A stretch of DNA of 64,000 nucleotides. Origin: Coniferiporia sulphurascens. Taxonomy: Eukaryota > Basidiomycota > Agaricomycetes > Hymenochaetales > Hymenochaetaceae. Where the stretch lies: contig NBBA01000008.1 of NCBI GenBank assembly GCA_002794785.1, forward strand, positions 1,736,001 through 1,800,000, written 5' to 3'. This document shows, in pieces, positions 57,001 through 64,000 of this stretch. A model generated the notes under the pieces. The model saw only the letters and a program-made list of their open reading frames with translations, was not told the DNA's origin and ran no database searches. A program made the translations under genes and the position numbers. Every line of letters starts with the position of its first letter. The stretch's first letter is position 1.

Positions 57001-58040
57001 ATACAGTGTTGCGCAGAGCTTGAAATCACTTAGTTCGATAAGAATGTGCCGCAGCTCGGTAAGCACAATGGTATCGTGCGGCGAACGCTTCAGAAGAGCC
57101 AAATACGCATTACGCGCAGCAGGCAAGTCGCCAACTTCACGCGCCAGCGCCGCACGGTCCCACAGCGCAAGCACGTTATCTGGGTCGAGGCGCGTCGCCT
57201 TCGCGAGGCAGTACAGTGCCTGGGTGAGGAGGCCGAGCTCGCGCGACTGCTGCGCGAGCGTATGCCACTCGTCTGCGTCGTGCCGTAGGTGCGCGCCCAT
57301 TATCGCAAGCTGGAGCGCCTTGACGGGCTCGCCGAGCTCGCGATGACACGTCGCGAGCACGCTCCAGGCAGATAGAGCGCGGGGCTCAATGCGGATGACC
57401 TCCGTCATTATGCGGATCGCCTCCTGCATGTCTCCGTCGACGTACGCCGTGTTGCCCTCACCAATGAGCGCACGGACCTGATGTGATAGCATGGGTCCTT
57501 GTCTGCGGCGTAACCTCTAGTTTAGAAGTCAGTGAAGGGTAATTTTGGAGAGTTCAGCGGACTCACCTTCCCTTTCCCTTTGCCCTTTCCCTTGCCCACC
57601 CTGCCGATACCGGATGCGGCGCGTAGATCTGCCTGGAACTGCTCCTCTGCCTCGCTTCCAAGTGGCTTGTCCCATATCTTGCTCAGCATGGAGGTGTTCG
57701 CGACATCGGACGTGCCGCGTATATCACCTATGAGACGGCTAGAAGAAATTAGTAGGTGTGTATAGTGGGACAGTATACATCGCACGCACTCAAAATCTCC
57801 CTCAATCTGTGTTTCTACAGACCCAGCTTCTTCAAGCTCTTCTGCTTCCTCTTCGCCTTCGAGGTCTTCCTCTACAACTGATTCGGTTTCGTCTGAGCCA
57901 CTGGACTCGAGGTCTGAGCCGGACGAAGCGCTCTCCACAAACTCTGGTCCGAGCTCATCTGCAATTCAATCAATAAAACGTTCGGCTTCAGGTGAAGTAT
58001 ATAAACCTTCGTCCTCCATAGGTTCGTATGCTGCCGACAT
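54028..58040 (-). CDS. TFC4: TFIIIC subunit Tfc4/Sfc4 (GTF3C3, tau131), TPR protein
   Basis: This is the TPR scaffold of RNA polymerase III factor TFIIIC; it binds TFIIIB at tRNA and 5S genes. Start at 58040 (MSAAYEPMEDE), then an acidic exon (SDETESVVEEDLEGEEEAEE) and a Lys/Gly linker. The first TPR array is in the exon 57492-56950: HQVRALIGEGNTAYVDGDMQ, AWSVLATCHRELGEPVKALQ, EWHTLAQQSRELGLLTQALY, NVLALWDRAALAREVGDLPA, all with TPR spacing. A charged middle part (RTLSREQLVELERQKEAEAM, about 55870) and a second TPR array follow. The C-terminus is GLFSHAIKHYERALDIVERR and, in the last exon, VAKEAAYNLSLIYITMG...RRWLSI with TAA at 54028-54030; this EAAYNLSLIY...A...RRWLS end is the family signature. 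About ten introns; the first is between MEDE and DELGPEF. Confidence 0.92.
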
Positions 58041-59591
58041 TCAAGTTGAGGCTAGATGAGCATAAACACAGTTCGGTGCTGGTATCCGAGAAACTTAAAG
58101 TCACGTGAGTAATGATGTAATCAGTGCCTGGTCTTCCACGGTTTTCGGCAATCACCGATTCAGAACCGGGTCGCAAAAAGGACTCGTCACTCACGGCGAA
58201 ACTGCCTCGTTACTGTCGTTCCCCTTTGTGCCTTTGCTGACTGCGCTTCTCGCCCTTCGCCAGCGCGGCCTCGCTTGCCCTCCACCCTCATCACGAACTC
58301 TGCACTTCTCTCTACACCTCATCAATCATTAATTCTTAGGTAGTAGAAGACTGCGCCAGGTTTGTCGCCTCAATTCGACCCGTGGGTTGCGTGGGGTTGG
58401 GGTTCGGGCGAAACGACGCAGACGTGCGTGCGCACGGGAGAGCGGAGTGCTCATGAACCGTGCGTACTGCGTCGTTCTGGCGCTCCCGAACGTTGGTAGC
58501 AGGGAAAGCGAAGAGGGAGTCGGTTGAGGGGTAAATTGGCCAGACGAGCCATTTTTGCGGGTGCGTCGTCTTCTTCCGTTCATGCTGACTTTGCGGACCA
58601 CTTTACCCCTTCTCACTGAGATTGAACACTTTCTACTGTTACGAACGCCTGCTGCTGGTCTCTGCTGTCTGGATCTTCCGCACTTCGGCTGTGGTCTTTT
58701 GATTCTTCTGCCTTCTCGTCACTTCAACGTCGTCTGAGGCTCTCATCAAATTACTAATATAGTGGATCTCGGTGACGCTTCACCCTTCTTTGAACACATG
58801 CACACGGGTAGGCGGAGAACGCGAGAGCGTCGCCTCACGAAGCCAGATCCGCCTACCCTTCCTTCCCCTTTGTCTCTGCACGCTGGCTTACGAAGACCAT
58901 TTCCCAGGGTGTGCCACTATTTCCGCACACGCTGTACGCGAAAAGTGAACGATTAGGCAGCAAGTTCTCTCGCCATGTCTCACTACGGTGTTCTGTCTGC
59001 GTCCGTCTTATGTCAGCTCGCATATAATCTCTCACCGCCATTTTTGTCGAGAAAGTCCCACCACGTCTCACTGTAACACGTCCTTATCCTCGCTGCGCGG
59101 CGTCCCTCGCAGCGAGCAGCTCTGTTCGCCGTCCGTGATGGACGCGGATAACGTTATAGATCTCACGTCAGTTACCTACGGCCCGGCCTGCAGAGTGACT
59201 GCGGACTTGACTCGGAGAATGTCGAAGCAACCGTCATCAACTGCATGTTGGTCACCAGGTGCGACGGGTGCTATTCACGACAATGTACGAGGTGAGGTTT
59301 CTTAAAAATTGGGCGTTCATGCTTTTACTGATTTTAATTGCAATTAATTGACGACACTCTTGCGACTTGCAGATCAATTATTTGATTTTTCTGCGATTTG
59401 TTTCGGTTTATTGCGTATTTACTGGGCTGGGTGGTGGCGTGAGAAAGTTAGAAAACTCCGACGAGCCTTGATCCCTAAACGGCACTTTTGTTCTCACACT
59501 ACTGGTACTTGCAGCTTCACGGCCATAAACATTGTACCAGGGCCACAGCCTTCGTTCTTCAGACTTATCACCCTCGCCGACACAGTCAATC
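58041..59591. promoter_or_regulatory. Divergent intergenic region between TFC4 and the Ctr gene
   Basis: It is about 1.55 kb, holding promoters for both flanking genes. Short frames occur, including a possible small exon at 59139-59305 starting MDADNVIDLTSVTYG, but no continuation could be found. I could not identify a clear copper-response element. Confidence 0.45.
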
Positions 59592-60393
59592 ATGTTTTCT
59601 ATACTTGCGATACTTGTGTTTGCGCCCTTGCTTGTCGCAGCGTACGACAATGGAATGGACATGAGCATGGATGGCGCTATGTTAGTCCCTTCTGCACTGA
59701 CGTTTACCGTTCTCTGAATGCCACGGATTGTCTACAGGGACCTCGCAACGGGCAGCATGCTGACGTATCTGCACTTCACACCTGGCGATGTGCTGTGGTT
59801 CCAAGGCTGGGTACCAGCATCTGCGGGTGCGATGGTCGGCACTTGCATTGGCCTGTTTTTACTCGGCATCATCAACCGCTGGGTCGCAGCGTGCCGCGGG
59901 CTCATGGAGGCACATTGGCGCAAGCAGTGAGCAGATATTGTCCTATTTCCATCGCCTAAGCTGATTGACAACCGAAGGGCGCACATCATCCTTGCGAATA
60001 AACTGAATGCACAGCGGCCACCCCTAGATGCTCGCGTCTCGTCTACTTCTGCGGCTTCGTCGGTAGCCAAGGCAGACGACGCGAGCGCACCTGTTGTGAA
60101 CAAGGGAGCGCCAAATGCAGGGTTCCTGCGTACATCAATGCCGTTCGTGCCTGCGCACGACATCACTCGTGGAATTATGCATGCAGGGCAGGCGGCGCTT
60201 GAGTTTGCATTCATGTTAGCGGTAATGTGCGTCTATCTATGCTCATGTTCCTGATCTTTTTTTCTTCATGCTGATCGTGTACCTATCTTTCTTCAGGACG
60301 TTTCAGGTTGCTTTTATTCTCTCGATCGTCGTTGGATTGGGAGTGGGCGAAATGCTGTTTGGAAGATACAACTCCCATGCTCATCTGTACTAG
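59592..60393 (+). CDS. Ctr-family copper transporter
   Basis: It imports Cu(I) across the plasma membrane or out of the vacuole as a trimer. Four exons keep frame: 59592-59680, 59738-59926, 59978-60226 and 60297-60393; 207 aa. The N-terminus has a hydrophobic signal-like segment (MFSILAILVFAPLLVAAYD) and a short Met cluster (MDMSM). Helix 1 is in WFQGWVPASAGAMVGTCIGLFLLG. The cytosolic loop is about 80 residues, ending THE-like HDITRGIMHAGQAALEFAFM. Helix 2 carries the selectivity motif MX3M (MLAVM), and helix 3 the GX3G packing motif (GLGVG), ending FGRYNSHAHLY. The few N-terminal Mets resemble Ctr2-like members. A ferric reductase follows 0.7 kb downstream on the same strand. Confidence 0.92.
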
Positions 60394-61102
60394 CATGCTT
60401 TTGTAAATATATGACGAGTACTTAAGAAAGTCGGCCTTTTGTAATTACACTGCGCGATGCATTGCTTATCAGCGTGCGGCGTTCATAACAATGAAAGCAA
60501 TCCTGGCGATTATGCCAGTCAAATTTAATGTCGATAACGAAGTACTTTTTAGGTGGTGATTGTCCGCTCTCGGCGTTCTCGGACTACTACTGGGGCTTCA
60601 CATACGCGCATGGGTTGTGATCAGGTTGGCGCTGATGGTGTTCTCTATGAAGATACGATCTAGGTACCAAGGAGCCCCTTTCGTTGTAAATATATTCTTA
60701 CGTGGCCATGTTCGTCGAATGGAAACGCGTCTCCTAGCAATGCATGCACGGGCGTTTTCACGGACCTCCTATTCGAGGTGGTACAACTGCGCTGCCAGCC
60801 GTTCGCAGCTGCGGCACCTCGGAACCATCAGACCAGTCGTCGCCCTTGTGTGAGTGAAAAAGTTTTAGTCGATTGCCTAGTAAGGGCAGACCTGACCAGA
60901 AGGGTATGAAGCGCCACCGTGCCCACTCGCTCTTTACCCTCTACACCCACGTCGTCGTTGCTGTTGTCGCCGTCAAGCAGGCATCAACTCACCATTAGCG
61001 AGACGAGTAGAGTTTGCCAGTCAGCTTTAGCCCTGCATACACGAGCAACTCAGTAAGGTTGAGGCCGTGCGAATATTAGCTTGTACGGACTAGACAACAG
61101 CC
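60394..61102. promoter_or_regulatory. Intergenic region between Ctr and ferric reductase genes
   Basis: It is 0.7 kb and should hold the Ctr 3' UTR and the reductase promoter. A short open frame (60560-60853) has no support. No metal-response element is claimed. Confidence 0.45.
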
Positions 61103-63504
61103 ATGTCCGACGCACCTCCGCCCATCCCAGCTGAGTTCCAGGTATACAAGTACGTCCTGCGCACTGCAGCCATTTGTCTTATTTACCCCCGTTGTTCGCT
61201 AATTTTTTCTAATTCTCTCCGTTCAGCTCATACGTCACCGACCCGACCTTCCAGCTTAAGTTCAGCATCGTATGGGCATCCGTGGCAGCCGGCGCCATCT
61301 TCTTTTCACTTCCACACCTTTTCAGGTCACTCAGGAGAGGACACCTGCGCACGAGCATTGTGGGCTTCTCCGAAGACCTCAATGGTCGGTCGTACGAACC
61401 TGTTGCCGCGGATGTGCCTGTAAAGTCGAAGACGGTTGCTAAGAAAGTAACCAGAAAAGACAGACTTGCGGTGAAGCTTGTAGGGCTCGTCTCGGCCGTT
61501 AGGTCGCTTGCGCTGTTGTCTGTCCCTCTAATGGGTCTTGATCTTGGTCAAAGTACGTTTGTCTTTTTTTCCATTTTGTCGAATTTTGGTTGACGGATGT
61601 TCATAAGTCGTGCTTGTGATCGCGTACTATGTGACTCTGCTCTTGTGTATTACCATTCAATCTGAGCTTGTCGACAATCCGAACCGCGCAGGTGAGAGCC
61701 CCCATTTTCGTCAATGAAAAACTACTCTTAAACGTACTAATGTCGATGAATCAAGGTTTTATGACCATCGCTCAATTACCCGTCGTCTTCCTCCTCGCCA
61801 CTAAGAATTCACCCCTTTCGCTCCTTCTCGGTGCGGGACACGGTTGGGAAAAGCTCAACTTCTTACATCGTTGGTCCGGTCGTGGAATGTTCCTCTCCGC
61901 TGCTGTCCACGGCTCGCTTTGGATCCGCAACCATCTCCAGTACGATATCCAGATTCTTGGCGCACAGAAAGAGACATCCGGTGTCGCGTGTCTCGCGCTC
62001 CTCGGGATCATCACGCTCAGCTCGCTCAAGGTTGTGAGGGCGTATGCGTATCAAGTTTTCTTCATTGTACAGTAAGTGTGTTCTTCTACTGATATCAAAT
62101 GCTTTCTAATTTTCTTGTACAGTATCTTGGCCGTCGTCGCGTTCTTTATCACGTTGTGCTACCACACTATTTACGCTGTTCCTTACATTTTCCCACCTCT
62201 TGCGTTCTACGGACTCGACCTCCTTCTCCGGCTTTTCCGCTTCCGCGTGAAGGACGCAACGCTGATCGCCCCAGACAACCAAATGACGATTGTATGTAAC
62301 CTGCATTGGACTGACTTTAGTCCGTCTTACTTACACTTATTCTCTCAGGTTCGTGTGCAGGATTGCGATAATGGTTGGGCACCTGGCCAACACGTACGGA
62401 TGCGCGTCTTGTTCGCAAACCGTGTGTTTGAGTCGCACCCGCTGACGATCATGTCCGCACCCCCGCGTTCAACGTGTCTTTCGGACCGTACACTTCTATT
62501 TGGTGCGCGCGTCCGCGGAGACTGGACCCGTGCGCTTAATGCATATGCGCGCGCGAATGGCCTGCCATCGTTCACCGCCGTTGGGACTTCCGAAAAGCTC
62601 TCCACGAATGACAAATCAGACTCTGAAAAGGAGCCTATTTCTCAAATCCAAACTCCAAGCGCGGGTGTACAGATGAAAGGTCTTTATGAATCCGAAAAGC
62701 CTGGCTGGACAGCTCTTACTGGTGCGCCGGTGCAGGTGATGCTCGACGGGCCGTACGGCGGATGCAGTGTCGACCTTGGCGATTATGCGCGCGTGTTACT
62801 CGTTGCGGGCGGCTCAGGGGTCACATTTACACTTGGTCTCCTCGACGACATCGTTGGACGCTGCATGCGACTCGGCCGCCCCAACGGCGAAAGCACCCGT
62901 CGCATCGAGTTTGTGTGGTGTATACAATCGTTTGGTGAGTCCTTTACCTCCCCTTGACTCTTTAGGAAGTTTCTCAACCACAGACTTTCTTTTTGAAGAA
63001 CATATCCACTGGGTTGCGCCGCTGCTCTCCGAGATTGCACAGCATGCCGACGTCGCAGACTCGACGCTCGACCTGCACATTAGTATCTTCGTCACATGCC
63101 TGTGCGACCCCAGCGCGGTGCCTCCGATCCCGAATTGCGACGTGCTCATCGAGCGGCCTTGTGTGGCCGGCCTCGCCGACGCGCTCGCCAAGACGGGCAG
63201 CGCAGCAGGGTGCTGCGAGACGGGCGCAGGTGGCGTTGAGAAAGTGTGTGGCTGTTGCCAGGCCGCGGGTGTGGACGGCGGAGCCGACGGATGCACATGC
63301 GGCGAGAAGGGCGTGGAGATGGGCGCGGTTGTAAACGCGGGTGCGAGTGTAGGTGCAGATGCAGATGGAGGTGGCTTTGCGGTATGCGCAGCGGGACCTG
63401 AGGGGATGGCGCGCGAGGCGAAGAACGCAGTAGCGCGTCTCGCTCTCGCCCATGCGCACCGCCTTGGGCACGTAGCATGCCATGCGGAGGTGTACGCGCT
63501 TTGA
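61103..63504 (+). CDS. Ferric/cupric reductase (FRE family) with Cys-rich insert
   Basis: This is a plasma-membrane flavocytochrome that passes electrons from NADPH via FAD and two haems to extracellular Fe(III)/Cu(II). Start MSDAPPPIPAEFQVYK at 61103 (agccATGTC); six introns of about 40-80 bp. Haem ligands are HRWSGRGMFLSAAVHGSLW (HX13H) and a second HX13H pair across an intron, ending TLCYHTIYAV. FAD motif: ESHPLTIMSAPP (HPLT, where HPFT is more usual). NAD(P) site: LLVAGGSGVTFTLGLLDD, then SFEHIHWVAPLLSE. The C-terminal CGPxG-like motif reads CAAGPEGMAREAKNAV, and the protein ends RLGHVACHAEVYAL. Between these, 63211-63300 encodes a Gly-rich insert with seven cysteines (CC, CGCC, CTC), not normal for the fold. 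Confidence 0.92.
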
Positions 63505-64000
63505 CACACGGAAACGATGTATTACGCGTTAACGACTGTAACACTATTAAATGGAATTCTATAAACTTTGCATCATGGACCTGTGTTTTCGTTGTCTTCG
63601 TACCCGATATTGAAAGGAGACCTTGTCACATCACTAGATTTACATGTTCAGAGCATGTACATTAGCTTGCACCACAGCGGTACACCGTCCTTCTGTACAC
63701 TACGACTCTCTAATAGCGCACAATTTCGATCTAAACACTACTCGCGGGCACGATTCCACAGTCTGCAGTCTGCAGTGTGGATTTGTAACGATATCCGATG
63801 AGTGCGATGTGTAGCCGTTTGGAAATTTTTATTGGAACACCAACATGTCGTTACACGCCAACACAATGTCGACCTACCCGAAGCCTACGATCTCGTAATT
63901 CAGCACCAAAACACTCTCCGTTCTCCTTTGCACACAGGGGAGGACTGAAAATAGGATAGTCTCAATGTGGCTAACCCTCCAGATGACCAGCATCAGGGCA
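63505..64000. other. 3' flank of the ferric reductase gene
   Basis: It contains the probable 3' UTR (tattaaatgg near 63545). No gene could be recognised before the window ends. Confidence 0.5.

Noticed and set aside
62814..63509. Long minus-strand open frames of up to 231 codons
   Set aside because: They are antisense to the GC-rich last exons of the ferric reductase, whose motifs are clear on the plus strand.

Overview
The window is fungal nuclear DNA, most likely from a basidiomycete of the mushroom/polypore kind (Agaricomycetes). The evidence is: many introns of about 45-90 bp with GT(or GC)...AG ends, a DUF6533-type seven-helix protein, a CYP63-like P450, a Cbf1-type bHLH factor, a TFIIIC TPR subunit, fungal Ctr and Fre metal-uptake proteins, and Tad-like LINE and Ty1/copia elements.

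Positions 1-19120 are a nested transposon island with no host gene I can support. It holds: a minus-strand LINE (A, runs off the left edge) split by a 559-bp solo LTR (family A); a plus-strand LINE 3' fragment (B); a third LINE copy (C) with an inverted 5' segment as left by twin priming, split by a 1350-bp solo LTR (family B); a repeat-associated gene fragment with an acidic tail; a diverged tandem repeat split by a second family-B solo LTR (1401 bp, perfect 5-bp target duplication); a nearly complete Ty1/copia element (12732-18170, two 256-bp LTRs, perfect 5-bp duplication); and a second family-A solo LTR about 520 bp upstream of the first host gene.

Positions 19600-64000 are gene-rich. In order: NHX-type Na+(K+)/H+ exchanger (+), Cbf1-like bHLH factor (+), DUF6533 membrane protein (-), acetoacetyl-CoA synthetase (-), a cytochrome P450 that looks broken (-), a large YMC020W-like alpha/beta-hydrolase protein (+), aldo/keto reductase (-), a small orphan gene with a GC-AG intron (+), a 5-kb gene-poor stretch, tRNA-Glu(CTC) (+), an MFS drug/polyamine-type transporter (+), the TFIIIC subunit Tfc4/GTF3C3 (-), a Ctr copper transporter (+) and a ferric reductase (+). 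The last two sit side by side and fit one reductive metal-uptake job.

The strongest unusual signals are three. The two copia LTRs differ at six positions, all CpG transitions, and nearly all premature stops in the mobile frames are TGA, which points to CpG-directed mutation. The family-B LTRs carry a 124-codon reading frame whose two copies differ mainly by silent changes. The ferric reductase has a cysteine-rich insert in its nucleotide-binding half. All splice sites and comparisons were done by eye; no search or alignment program was run.
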